From contig CM070562.1 of the NCBI GenBank assembly GCA_036346405.1, forward strand, positions 99,930,784-99,994,783: 64,000 nucleotides of DNA, in the 5' to 3' direction. Source of the stretch: Phyllostachys edulis. Lineage: Eukaryota > Streptophyta > Magnoliopsida > Poales > Poaceae. The position numbers and the translations under genes are program-made. Positions 46,026 to 57,663 of this stretch are shown here, in pieces. How positions within the stretch are numbered: the stretch's first letter is position 1; every line of letters starts with the position of its first letter. The notes beneath the pieces were generated by a model. It ran no database searches and was not told where the DNA came from. It worked only from the letters and a program-made list of their open reading frames with translations.

Positions 46026-46815
46026 ACATAAAACAACCATCTCAGTAACGGTCATGACCCTTTCTCACAGGAATAAGCCAACCAGCTACTTGTTGCCTTG
46101 GCGTTTTTGGCTTTGGCTGTTGTTGTTTCTTTGTCACAGGGCTAGACCAGTAATCTCCTCCTCTAACAGCATCTCAAATCCTTTGTCCAAGTCAACTCAT
46201 TCCATGGTGATGAGCAAATCTCTCCATATTTTACACGAAAATATTAGCCTTTTGCCAACCACTCGTGCCATTTCAATTTCGTGCAGCTAGTCGTTCACAT
46301 GTTTCCATTCTGTCAAAAAAAACATTTGGCATCTAATAGGCAACTTGATTAACGTCTAATCAGATGAGATATGATAGAAATGATATTGATCTCATTTATC
46401 CAGTGATTCTGGGGCACGAGGCCACGACACGCATGCGAAAGAGTGCAGGTCACCTCTTCAAAAATCGTGCTGCTCCAAAACTTTCCAGCTAGCTAGTTAG
46501 GCTTACGGCCCTGCCGATCCTATATATACGATGCACATCCAGATGGCTGCTACGCACAGTCAAGGGTGGAGACAGCGCCCCTCCTTTGCTTCGCGCTTTA
46601 CGGCCGGACTTGGGAGACGAGACAGCGGCCGTGGACTCGTGGCGTGGCTGTAGCTGTGGACTTGCCTAGGCTTCGGAAGGCTTACCTAGGCTTCAAAAAA
46701 AGTTTTGGCTCCGCCACTGCGCACAGTCACACACGCCGAGAGACGTAGCGAGAGGTATAGAAAAGGAGAGAATAGTCAGCGCACAAGGCAGTGCCAAGAA
46801 GAAATCGCCGGAGAT
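46026..46815 (+). pseudogene. Caleosin copy B: promoter and leader remnant
   Basis: The stretch is collinear with 31260-32035 upstream of caleosin A (GTTGTTTCTT..GGGCTAGACCAGTAATCT; ATTTCAATTTCGTGCAG; TCAAAAATCGTGC; AAAACTTTCCA; a TATATATA box at 46521; ATGCACATCCAGATGGCTGC). The leader runs to GAAATCGCCGGAGAT at 46815, precisely where a start codon would be expected. The hAT element then begins. No caleosin exon follows directly. Confidence 0.75.
46561..46719. mobile_element. hAT-type MITE (159 bp) in the caleosin B leader
   Basis: Ends CAAGGGTGGAG and CTCCGCCACTG form an imperfect terminal inverted repeat of the CAGTGGCGGAG type. Flanks are the perfect 8-base duplication CGCACAGT (46553-46560 and 46720-46727), the hallmark length for hAT transposition. 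Removing it restores the leader seen in copies A and C. Confidence 0.85.
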
Positions 46816-49272
46816 CAATGGCATACGCCAGGACAGAAATAGAGGGGATGCTCAAGCTAATATGATAAAATCGTACCAAACATACATAATATAGTTGAAT
46901 GTCTAATGCAATTCAAATTCATACATAAATAAATAAGAGACAAAGCGAGAATGTAAAATGAACTTAAGGTAGTACCTGGCTAATGAACATAACAATCCAA
47001 ATACCTATAAATACGTGTGAGTAGCAATCTATGGAACAAAAGTAGCTAAATTAGCGAGACAATCAGAAAATTGTGACTAGTTACAAACAGTGAAATGAAA
47101 TAGAAGTATGGAACATACCGCAAAACTACTAGTTATGACTAGGAGCAGGAGACAAGTCCATTCTACGAGATTTCATTTGTTGAAAATGATGCATGATTGT
47201 TTTATCATCAATGCTTTTGAATATCTCTCGCTCAGTGTAGCACACCATCAAGTCATTGAGCCATTCATCGGAGACTTTGTTGCGCAAATTTGTCTTGATA
47301 ATTTTTATTGCCGAAAAGATTCTTTCAACTGATGTCGTTGTCACAAGAAGAATCAATAATAGCTCAATGAGACGATAAACTAATGAGAATGTTTTGTCTT
47401 TTCCAGTTTCAACTATCTTTTCGACGAGCCTTGCAAGGTCACGACATCCACAAAATTCTACACTTCTCCTAACATAGTTTTGAAGCTGAATTCTTAACAA
47501 TATACGGCCACCTATGATGCAATCATCAGCATAAATCTCAGTAAGTCGCAAAAGCTTGTCCATATCAAACTTGGAAAATGAGTTCCTTGGATCAAGATAA
47601 GACATACATATCAATAGCTCTGTAGAAACTTCATTGAAGCGATGATTTATCTCTAATTTAGTGGCATCGATAGCCGCATAGAAGATGTCAACTCTATAAA
47701 AATGATCTTGAGTCATTGTATGGCCTTGACGTGACATTCGACCCATAATTGGGGTGCTTTCATCCATATCCGGAACAGTGATTCCATTTACTTCACAAAA
47801 GCTTTTTGCTCGCTCGAGCAATGGCTCCCACCCATTATCCCTCATGTATTGCAAGTTCTCTTTCACATCCATAATCAAATCTATGGCATGAACAATGTCT
47901 AGATTCTTCCTTTGGAATTCATGTGATAATTCATTTGTAATGTCCAATAAGGCCAACATCAAATGCAATATGAACACAAATTCAAATGTTTCTATTTTTT
48001 TTATTAAACCATATGCTCTACTAGAATTAGATGGTTGACGACTATCATCACTTATAATTTCTAGCACCTCCTCAGTTGCCTCCCGCATTTCATACAAACG
48101 GAGCAAGGTTTTGTAATGTGTGCCCCATCTAGTATCTCTAGGTCTAGCTAGGCTAGTTTTCTGATGTAACCCCGTTCCAGTGAGAATCAAGCCATTCTCA
48201 CCTTCTGCAATAAGACTTCACGATGCTTTTCAATCAAAGCATCAATCATCTTGCAAGATGAACTAACAGTGTTCACTATTAGGGGAATATAATTGAAGAA
48301 ATCAGCAATAGCTTTGACACTACTCGAGACGGTGACAACTGTTAATTGCAACTGGTGGGCAAAGCAATAGACATAGAAAGCATACGGATTTTCATCTCGA
48401 ATCTGCCTTTACAAGCCGTTAAATTCTCCTCCCATATTTGAAACTCCATATCCTTGCCCATGAAGCCTCGAAAGAGATAAATCATGTCATGCAAGCATAC
48501 CAAGCAATACACTCTTCAATGCAGCAGAAGTACACTCTTTGACATGTACAAGTTTAAGAAACATTTCCCTGACCTTCCATTGGTTGTTAACAAATCTGCA
48601 TGTCGCAAGATATGCAAGTTAGGACACACAATGCATAAATGGTATGATTAAAAATATAAAATCAACTACTAACCTCACAATCACAACCATTTGCTCCTTT
48701 ATTGATACATCTTGGGATTCATCAATAAGCACTGAAAAATTCTTATCTTCAATCTCACCCATAATCACCTGAGTGGCCTCTTCTGCACACTTTTGCAAGG
48801 TCTTTTTGAATACATAGAGAAGTCATAGTACAATGCCTAAGAGCTACATCAAATGCATTCTTCACTTCTTCCTTCTTATCTGTATATCACTCCAATAACT
48901 TCTTAAAATTTCCGTTGTTGATGGAAGTAGCAGATTTATCATATCTACGGAAAGCTTCATCTTGCATTAGGAGGAATCTTCCACAATCTAGAGAAGCAGT
49001 TAGACAAATTTTATATACAACTTTGTTCGCCTTACTACGAGGACCTAATTTACGTGACACACTTAATATTTAATTATTGAAATCCTCGTATGCTCGTCTA
49101 CAAAAGCTATGAATACTACTAGGTTCATCAACATGGTTATTCAAACTTTTCAAAGCTTTATTCTAATTAACAAATCCAACTTTTGTGAATATAACATTGC
49201 TAAAATAATAAGAATACGACAGACTTTTGAAAAGAAAAATAGAAACAAAAGAAGCATCTTGACACGCTATAT
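46816..49272 (-). mobile_element. hAT element 1 with decayed DUF4371/hAT transposase
   Basis: The left tip CAATGGCATACGCCAGGA is a diverged hAT terminal repeat. No matching right tip is seen before the caleosin leader at about 49275, so that end seems deleted. The interior encodes, on the minus strand, a transposase-derived protein of the zinc-finger MYM/TTF type. Confidence 0.72.
47129..48190 (-). pseudogene. hAT transposase-like C-terminal region (353 aa open)
   Basis: The open frame begins within RDTRWGTHYKTLLRLY and runs through a helical middle part. It ends in the hAT dimerisation domain (LLLILLVTTTSVERIFSAI, NLRNKVSDEWLNDLMVCY). Upstream, at about 48195-49080, the DUF4371 part is recognisable on the same strand (SFCKMIDALIEKH-like, YCFAHQLQLTVV, GQGYGVSNMGGEF), but it is broken by stops and one frame change. 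Full-length relatives are about 700-800 residues with an N-terminal TTF zinc finger. That finger is missing here. Confidence 0.85.
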
Positions 49273-49282
49273 TCCAACCCTC

Positions 49283-49379
49283 AGTCACACACGCTTAGAG
49301 ACGCAGCGAGAGGTACAGAAAAGGAGAGAACAGTCAGCGCGCGAGGCAGTGCCGAGAAGAAATCGCCGGAGAGGCGGAG
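49283..49379 (+). promoter_or_regulatory. Caleosin C leader (second copy of the ~95-bp leader)
   Basis: CAGTCACACACGC..GAGACG(C/T)AGCGAGAGGTA..AAAAGGAGAGAA..GTCAGCGC matches 46724-46815 at about 90%. Upstream of it there is hAT sequence instead of the promoter conserved in copies A and B. No clear TATA box in the usual position is seen, so transcription may start from hAT-derived sequence. Confidence 0.75.
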
Positions 49380-51172
49380 ATGGACTGTACTCGGCGTCGG
49401 CGGTGGCGGTCGTCTCCGGCGACGGCGGCGGCCGCGGCTGCTGTGCCTCTTCTGCTTCTCTTCCCCATGTTCTTCTGTAAGGCTCTGGCCTCTGGGACAT
49501 TATAAACTAGCTCTGTTTTGCCCCTTTTTGGCAACTTGTATGCTTATCCGTTCTCTTCTGATTCTTCCGGAAAGGGAACCAGGCGGCGGCGTACGGCGCC
49601 GCTTCGGGCGCCGGTATGACGGCGCTGCAGAAGCACGCGGCGTTCTTCGACAGCAACAACGACGGCGTCGTCTCCTTTTCAGAGACATACGAAGGTGAGC
49701 TCTTTTTCTCCATTTAATTACCTCTCTTTTTTTCCAATAGATTCTCCATTTACTTCTCGTTAATTATTTTTGCGTCATGTATATACATATATATGCTCGT
49801 TGCGTGGTAGGGTTTCGGGCCCTCGGGGTTGGAATCGTCCTCTCCAGCTTGAGTGCTGCCTTCATCAATGGCGCCCTTGGCCCCAAGACGAGACCGGTAC
49901 GACCCATCTCTCTCTCTCTCTCTCTCTCTGGCTAGAGAAAAATATCTTACGCCCTTGTCGTTTTACTCCTCGGAGTACAAGGTGCCTGGTTAGCTTGTGA
50001 GTTGCAGAGAAGCCTACTTAACTGAGAAGACAACGCAGAACATGTCACTTTTTATGCTTCGATCAGTGCTTAATTCGTCTGTAGATTTAGTGCTGCTATG
50101 TCAGGCCAGAAGGCTATTGAGTTGATGTGTTGAAAATTTAACACCTTGTACTGTACTGTTATAAGTCGTAATCAAAATCCAATTCTCGACGGTATTCGTA
50201 CGAGTGTATTGGATACGGTACGCAAACTAATTGCGGTATCTGATAAGATGAGGGTCAAATGATCAAATGTACTTAACTTCCTAGGAAGGTTTGGTTGCAG
50301 ATTTTGACAGTACAAGCGTGCGATGTAGACATGACTCGTTACTATATATTTTTCTACGATAATTAGGACATCTTAGTATACATGGATGCATAGATATTAA
50401 ACTGTTTTGTACTAAAAAATGGTTTTTAAAAAGAGTTAAACTGCTGGATTGTATCGATTTCATGCAGGAAAATGACACATCGCACTTATCTATCTACATA
50501 GAGAACATCCATAAAGGGATCCATGGAAGTGATTCAGGCGCATATGACGCCGAAGGAAGGTACGTAGTATGCCCTCGATTTGCAGACCATCACAACACCA
50601 AAATCCCCGATTCATCACATTAATTGGCTTTGATTTGTCCCTAATTTGTTATTTAGATCATATTTTTTTCTGTTCCTCCTCCATGAGGACTGACTAGCTT
50701 ATTCAACGATCTTTTCGACGAATGGTTTAATTGAACAAGATAGCCATCATCGTTCCATTGTGAAGTATATATGTCTCAGTAGATTTGCTAACACTTCAGC
50801 TTGCAGGTTTGTTCCTGAAAAGTTCGATGAGATATTCACCAAGCATGCCAAGACGGTGCCTGATGCTCTGACATCAAGTGAGATAGACGAGCTGCTTAGC
50901 GCGAACAGGGAACCCAATGACTACACAGGATGGTAATTTCTCGTCACACACTAAAAATATTTATGAATTCTCCTGTAATATGTACTGTCTTAATTTACTA
51001 CTTTCCTTGCACCAAATGCAGGGCTGGAGCTTCATCGGAGTGGAAGTTCCTGTACAGCCTCGGCAAGGACAAGGACGGTCTTCTCCGCAAGGACGCCGTA
51101 AGAGCTGTCTATGATGGAAGTCTATTTGTCAAGTTGGCGCAGGAGAGGAGATCTCAAGAAAACCAAGCATGA
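49380..51172 (+). CDS. Caleosin-family peroxygenase C (223 aa, six exons)
   Basis: Exons at 49380-49476, 49575-49694, 49811-49896, 50468-50559, 50807-50932 and 51022-51172 are joined by GT-AG introns at the same places and phases as gene A. The 223-residue product has an Ala/Leu hydrophobic N-terminus (about 14-33), an EF-hand loop at D58-E69 (DSNNDGVVSFSE), a hydrophobic segment at 75-96, candidate haem ligands H52 and H120, and the ending VRAVYDGSLFVKLAQERR. The role is fatty-acid hydroperoxide-dependent oxygenation on ER or lipid-droplet membranes, known from the family. All reading frames are intact. Its distinguishing feature is the promoter swap described for its leader. Two hAT elements, transcribed away from it, flank it. 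Confidence 0.93.
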
Positions 51173-51615
51173 TTGGTGATGAGAACTGACAAGAGCATCT
51201 CCGTTAATTTTCTTCTAAGCATCTATTATATGTTGCTACTGTACAAGGAAATTGATCGAGATAAAGCTAGTGTGAACCCTGAACATGCTGTCTAGCTTCA
51301 GATACTGTAAGCTGTATGAACAGGTATGAACAGAATCTGCAGTTGGGACGAATGGGTCAGTATGGTCTGTTTGTTTGTATCTTGTGGATATGGATGTAGA
51401 CGTCTCTTATTTCCAAACCACAACATCCGAGGTGTTAAGGAACCCCAAAAACACGGCTCCTGACTCTGAGCCGCTCCCTGCGACTCGAGGGGTGACTCAC
51501 CAGCCCCCAAACCAACCCCGCGCGCGGCAGCAGCGGGGCCTCCTGCTGTAACCTCTCCTCCCACTTCCTCTCCCACCCCCTTCTTCTCTCGGAGCTAGGG
51601 GCCCTCCCTTGGATT
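51173..51615. other. Caleosin C 3' flank
   Basis: Probable 3' untranslated sequence followed by unassigned DNA. A short inverted repeat, GGCTCCTGACTCTGAGCC, lies near 51464-51481. No gene is supported. Confidence 0.5.
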
Positions 51616-54600
51616 CAGAGGTGGAAGTACAGAGACATGGGTGTACAATTGTACACCTAATTTTTTTGAGAAAAAACACAGCATTTAGTAGGTATATATA
51701 CTAGTAAGTATACTAAAAATTCGTATTTCAATTGTGGCTATGCACTACAACTCGATCGAATCCCGATCGGCGACCCGTCTGCGCAGTGCAGCCCACTTGG
51801 TCCACCAAATCGCACCAACCCACTACCCACCAGCCCACCACACCGCACTAGCCCACCACGCCACGGTCGCCACCAAGCTAAAGCCGCACTTGGCAGCCCC
51901 AACCCCAACCCAATCACCTCACACGTCCTCTTTCCTCACACTAACCCTACCTTTCCTCCCCCTATCTCTTCTCGCACTGTGGTGGCGGCAGCGGCGCAAG
52001 GACGCGTGGCGGGGATGGATGGAGTGGCGAGGCAAGGGGAGGGAAGCGCCGAGGCAAGGGGAAGCGGCGGCGCAAGGACGCACAGCAGCGCTGAGGCCGA
52101 GCCCAAGCAGGATCAGCCATCGGCGACAGTGAGGTCAAGGTGAGCTCCTCCGCTGGTTTCTTGCCTCGTCTCACGGCCTCCTCCTCTCCTACTCGGGCCG
52201 GCTGATCCCCATTGTCCAAGACTCCAGTGTGGCGCTCGCCTCCTGCGCCACCTCCTTCTTCGCTCGCCACCGCCGCCGTGTGATGGGGAACAATAGAAGT
52301 CTTGAATCGGGATTCTAGTGGCGTTTGGCACAATGGCACTGAGCCACTGATTTTGATTGTCTGGTTGGCATTTGGGATTTGTTAGCTTCATAGGCTCATA
52401 GCTTGTATAGTTAATAGTTGTATGTATATGTCAGTGAATCAGATTGGCATTGAATCACTGATTGATATTTGTTAGCTTCGTAGCTCGTATAGTTCAATAG
52501 TTGTATGTATATGTTAGTGGATAAAAGAGAAGATTATTCTGTCCGAATGTCCAATTATTTTGTAGCTTGTGACCTTGTGTAGCTTTAGTTGTTAGATAAA
52601 AGAGAAGATTATTCTGTATAGTTCAATAGCTTGTGTAGCTTCAATTGTTAGATAAAAGAGAAGATTATTTTGTCTTAAATGTCCAATTATTTATGTGAAG
52701 CTTTTGTTTTCATGTAGACCGTAGAGCATTCAAAAATGAAGAGGAAACATGTAGATTTAAAATCTTTGTGGGATAGAGTTGGAAAGAGGCCGATATCTAT
52801 TGAAAGCAAAGTTCAAAGCACTTCTCCTTCTATTCAGTTGCAAGCAAAAAATGAAAGTGATATCCAAGACAAAGTTTTAAGTCCAGAACCGACGCAACCA
52901 AGTATAGAACCTCCCCTATTGTCCCCACTTATAGATGACAACGAAGAAGATGATGATGGAGATGATGAAGGAGTTTATGATATTGATTTGCTTTCTCGTG
53001 ATCCCAGAAAGCAGATTCCAATCACACAGTACGATGTCAATGAACAAGATGCAGTCAGAAAGGGATACATTGCATTGGGGCCATGTCAACCACGGGAACA
53101 TAATTTTCCAAGAAGAAATATTGGAGGTATGCATCGATTCGTAGCTACTTGGTATGATGCGTATAATTGGCTTGAGTATAGTGTGGAACGAGATGTTCTT
53201 TTCTGTTTTGTTTGTTATTTGTTCAAGGATAAAATTAATTATGCTAGTCGAGATAGTTTTGTGAATGAAGGATTTAGAAATTGGAACTATAAAAATAGGT
53301 TTGAGAAACATGTTGGTGATAGTGCTCACAATGAAGCTCAAGAGAAATATGATTTCTTCATTACACCTAGAGCATCCATTCAAGAGTCTTTTACTTCCAA
53401 TACCAAACAAGACAAGATTCTGTATAAAGCCTAGTTGACCTGTTCACTTAAGTGCTTGAGGTTTCTTTTGCGTTAAGGGTTGGCTTGTCGTGGACATGAT
53501 GAAAGTAAAGAATCACATAATAAAGGAAATTTCCTTAAACTTTTAAATTGGTTAGCGGAAAATTTTGAAGAAGTTAGCAAGGTAGTTCTAGAGAGTGCCC
53601 CAAGGAACAATCGAATGACTGCCCCTACAATACAGATAGAGTTCATCAACTGTTGTGCCAAAGAAACCACTAGGCTTATCATGGAAGACCTTGGTGATGA
53701 TTATTTTGCAATACTTGCCAATGAATCTAGTGATGTGTACCTACGGGAACAATTGGCTCTTTGCTTGCGTTATCTTGATAAAAAAAAGAATGGTAGTTTA
53801 GAGGTTTCTCGGTGTTGTCCATGTTGAAAACACTATTGTTTGACACTTAAAACAGCAATTGAGTCTTTGCTTATGGATCATTCGTTGAGCTTGTCTAGGG
53901 TCTGTGGACAGGGGCATGATGGAGCTAGTAACATGAAGAGTCAAGCTAATGGTCTAAAGAAACTAATTATGGATGAGTCTCCTTCTGCTTATTATATTCA
54001 TTGCTTTGCCCATTAACTCCAATTAACTCTTATTGCTGTTGCTAAGGAGAATGGTGATTGTATTTGGCTCTTTCAACAACTTTCATATTTGTTGAATGTT
54101 TTTGGGATGTCTTGTAAAAAGATACAAATGCTTCGAGTAGCTCAAGCTGATCAGATTGTAGAAGCATTAGAATTAGGTGACATTGAAACTGGTTGGGGTT
54201 TGCATCAAGAGATGGGCCTAGGTAGGCCAAGTGATACTCGTTGGGGTTCCCACTATAAAACTGTTATGCATGTCATCTCTTTGTATCATTCAATCCAATG
54301 AGTTCTTCTAAAGATTGGAAAAGACCACACGTCAAGCACAGAGGCTATACAAGTTCAAACTATGTTGACATCATTTGAGTCATTTGAGTTTGTTTTTATG
54401 GCACACTTGTTGCTAACCATATTTGGGTACATAGATGACTTAAGCAATGCTTTGCAAAAGAGGGATCAAGATATTGTTAATGCTATTGATCTCATTTATT
54501 TGACAAAGACTCAGTTGCAGTTATTACGGGAGGATGATGGATGGGAAACTTTTCTTAAAGATGTCACTTCCTTTTGTGTGAAGCATGGCATCAAAGTTAC

Positions 54601-55396
54601 TAAAATAGATGATTTCTATATGTCAGTTGCAAGATCCAAAAGGTTCTTCAAAAAAGTCAAGAATCTCCATCGCTTCCATGTTGACATGTTTTTAAGTGCC
54701 AATGACAGAAAACTTCAAGAGCTTAATGATAGGTTTGATGAGGTAAACACGGATTCGCTTCTTTGCATGTCTTCATTCAATCCGGTTGATTCATTCTTTG
54801 CTTATGACAAGAACAACTTGGTTAGGCTTGCTCAGTTTTATCCTAGGGATTTCTCAAGCATAGAATTGATGCATCTTTCATTTCAATGTACACACTTCAT
54901 TGCTGATATGTGTAGAGATAAAAGGTTTAAAGAAGTAAGAAATCTTACCGAGCTTTCCATTATGCTTGTTCAAACAAAGAAGAACCTCAATTATAAAATT
55001 GTTTACAAGCTTCTCAAATTGGTGTTGATTCTTTCGGTAGCAACTGCTAGTGTTGAGAGGGTATTCTATTCAATGAATTATGTGAAGAATAAACTAAGGA
55101 ATAGGATGGGGGAACAATACTTGAATGATTGCTTGGTTACATTTCTTGAGCAAGAATTTTTTTATGCAAGTTAAGGATGGTGACATCATATCTCGCTTCC
55201 AAGCTATGAAGGAACATTGAGTTAGATTGTAATTTTCTTAATTATTTTATAATTTCTCTAAATTATTTGACATGTTGTATCTAGTAAGAACAATTTATAC
55301 TTTATTTTGTATTATATTATGAACATTTATGTTTTACATTGTACAACATGTTTGTAACTTCGAACACTCATTCTGAATATCCTGGATCCACCATTG
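51616..55396 (+). mobile_element. hAT element 2, near-complete
   Basis: It starts CAGAGGTGGAAGTACAGAG, and the reverse complement of its end reads CAATGGTGGATCCAGGA, an imperfect terminal inverted repeat. Flanks CTTGGATT (51608-51615) and CTCGGATC (55397-55404) match at six of eight bases, as expected for an old 8-base duplication. The 3.8-kb body carries a GC-rich leader (51730-52400) and one plus-strand transposase-derived gene. Confidence 0.8.
52736..55174 (+). pseudogene. TTF zinc finger/DUF4371/hAT transposase pseudogene
   Basis: The frame starts MKRKHVDLKSLWDRV, with an acidic low-complexity patch (DDNEEDDDGDDE, about residues 65-77). The TTF-type zinc finger follows (WLEYSVERDVLFCFVCYLF and FEKHVGDSAHN). 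It breaks at a stop at 53432. DUF4371 continues at 53480-54020 (YFAILANESSDV, SRVCGQGHDGASNM, IHCFAH). The C-terminal part is at 54230-55174 (DTRWGSHYKTV) and ends in the dimerisation domain (LILSVATASVERVFYSMNYV, LRNRMGEQYLNDCLV). In-frame stops or shifts occur near 53432, 53826, 54014 and 54299. It is the same family as hAT 1 but clearly diverged. In relatives this protein cuts at the terminal repeats. Confidence 0.9.
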
Positions 55397-55845
55397 CTCG
55401 GATCCATTATTGTTGTGTTCTCCCTCCATCCGTGTGTGGTGCAATGGTTGGGGCACATCAGTGATCAATGCCGCCGCAGAGTGGATGTGGGCCTCTGGTG
55501 CTCTGCATCGCGTGGCTAGGGCTCGACATCTTGGTGTGGCGCTGGTGTGGGCCACGTGGTGAGGCGGCGGCTCTGGCTCGGCGTCAGCCCCCTTATGGAT
55601 CCCTCGTCGGATTGTGCCAGATCTAACCTCCTCCTCGGTGGATCTGGCCAGAGACGATGTGATGGATTGTGGTGGTCACACGTGGATGAACGCAGGGATT
55701 GTGACAGTTCAGTGGTATTTGAGTAGGCCCACATGGCGGCGCTTGGGGGCGCAGTGCATTGCAGCCACGCGCGTGTTGCGTGGCAGATCTACCTAGAGGC
55801 GGTGCATTACGTCGACCTTGTTAGGGGGCGCTGCAGGCGGCGCTT

Positions 55846-56530
55846 TGGTCCCTTGGGTGATGCGTGTCATGGTGAAGTCGGAGCTATCGCGTCGCGGGTA
55901 TGCGACGGGCGGCGACGACGACACGCAATAGGCGTCGCGGTGGGGTGGGGTGTTGGGGTGCATAGGTGGCGGTGGCTTCGGTGGATCTGTGGTCTTGGGC
56001 AGTCGCAAGCCTGGCCTGGGCTTGGGCGTTGTTGTCGGCTCAGCTGCAGCATCACTTCAGGCGTTGCTTTGGACGCTTCGGCGATGCTTGTCGTGGCAAA
56101 GCCGGAGTTGCCCAGTCACGGTTGGGCGACGGACGGCGGCGATGACACGTGATGAGCATCGTGGCGAGGCATCGGGCACGAAGGTGGTGGTGGCTTTGGT
56201 TGTCTTAGGCGAGCTCGGGCACGGGCACAGGGTTGGGAGTCGTCATTAGATCGGTTGAGGTATTGCTTCAGCCGTCGCTTTGGATACTTCGACGATGCTT
56301 CACGCGGTGAAGTTGGAGCTACCACGTCGCTGGTGTGCAACGTGTGGCGGCAATGACACCTGACGTGCGTTGTTGCAAGGCGTTGGGGGGCACAGGTGGC
56401 GACGGCTTCGGTGGCCAAGGGCGAGCTCGGGCTTAGTGCGGTTGTCGCGTCGAGTGACGTGTCTCGTGCATCGGCAATGCATGTCACAGTGAAGTCGGAG
56501 TTGCTGCTTCGTAGGCGTGACGGGCGGCGT
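55846..56530. repeat. GC-rich degenerate tandem repeat (~190-225 bp units)
   Basis: Units start near 55846, 56069, 56278 and about 56470. Each begins TTTGG(T/A)(C/T).C(T/G)TCG(G/A)(T/C)GATGC-like and goes on through GTGAAGTCGGAG(C/T)T, GACGGGCGGCG, GGTGGCG(G/A)(T/C)GGCTTCGGTGG and GGGCGAGCTCGGGC. The fourth unit is partial. Open frames on both strands follow from the GC-rich composition and I do not accept any as a gene. Confidence 0.7.
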
Positions 56531-56589
56531 CGTATGGTGGTGCTTGGTGCAGTGGTGGTCGCCAGCAGTGTGAGTTGAGGAGTCGCTCC

Positions 56590-56790
56590 CTCTCCCTTTT
56601 CTAGGGGGATCTTTGTTGTCGTTCCACAAAGTGTTTATCAACTAGATACAGTAGGTGCTTGATAGGACTCCCCGCCCCCGTGTTGGGACCGTCGGTGTTG
56701 ATGTCTTGGTGTTTCTCGTTCGGGGGCTGGTATATTTCTCTTCTCTTTAAAATGAATGACAGAGTTTCTGCCCTTGGTTCCAAAAAAATG
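56590..56790 (+). mobile_element. Retroposon-like 3' tail
   Basis: The sequence ...CGTTCGGGGGCTGGTATATTTCTCTTCTC, then AATGAATGACAGAGTTTCTGCCCTTGG and a short A-run (56783-56789) resembles 3' ends of grass LINE-like or processed retroposons. The preceding tandem repeats could then belong to its body. No coding domain was recognised. Confidence 0.35.
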
Positions 56791-57663
56791 TTTGACGTCT
56801 CTTGCCCTTGATGTTTGTCTGTGTCCTTGTAATCAAACCCGTTTAGTTCGCTGGAAGCCAACTAGTAGGTTTGTATCATCAACTTCCCGAGCTTGCTCAG
56901 AGAGCCTCCATTTCTTAATCTTCTTGTAGGTTGTAACTGATCAGTCTGTTCTGGCATGGTATCCATGTTTATCGTTTACTGATTGCATTTGTTTCTATTA
57001 GCTGGAAAATCGCGAAGGTCAAGACAACGTCAGTTGTTAATCATGTCAGCAGGTGGAGCTTCTACTGAATATACTTGTTTAAAAAGCGTAGCAGGTGGAT
57101 CCTCTAGTGTTTCAAGTTGCTTACAATGGACGAGACAAGGCAAAGTAGCTGACTAGGAGATCTGAAGGTTTGACGTCCGGGATTTTTCCCATCCAGTCTA
57201 TATTAAAGAAGAAAAAGTATTATGTCTCGTGAGACATTCACAGGAGCCAGCACTCAACCGTAACGGGCTGAGAGCCTATAGCTCTCCACTGTAAACTGAA
57301 CCTCTGCTCACTCCTCAAATAATCCCGATGAGACACCTATGCCGAGCTCAAGCCTCGAGCACGTGTGGGCTGAGAGAGCTACCTCGCCTCAGCCAGCCGA
57401 GCAAGGCTCGGTTCTGTAGTCACCAACTTTTAGTTTTGAAAATTTACCATATGCAATTTCGTACCACTGCGGACCAATAGGTTTAGAGAAGATCATCATT
57501 CATCAAGCCCAACAGTCCAAGCACATGCGTTAACCACCCAACTTTTGCTGAAAGTACTAATACCATTTTTGACTTAAATCATTTGAGGATGTTTGTGACT
57601 TCTTTCTTTTTGAGCCGAAGATGTGTGACTTTGTTAGGGACGACCGGACGAGCCAGAAAAATT
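56791..57663. other. Unassigned intergenic DNA
   Basis: No gene, RNA or element boundary could be supported. A short inverted repeat (GTCTCGTGAGAC, 57222-57233) is the only local structure noticed. Confidence 0.5.

Noticed and set aside
52113..52391. Arginine/glycine-rich frames upstream of the hAT 2 gene
   Set aside because: Both-strand GC-rich frames in the hAT leader with no domain.
55733..56641. Frames of 100-140 codons on both strands
   Set aside because: They follow from the degenerate GC-rich tandem repeat, and units read in different frames.
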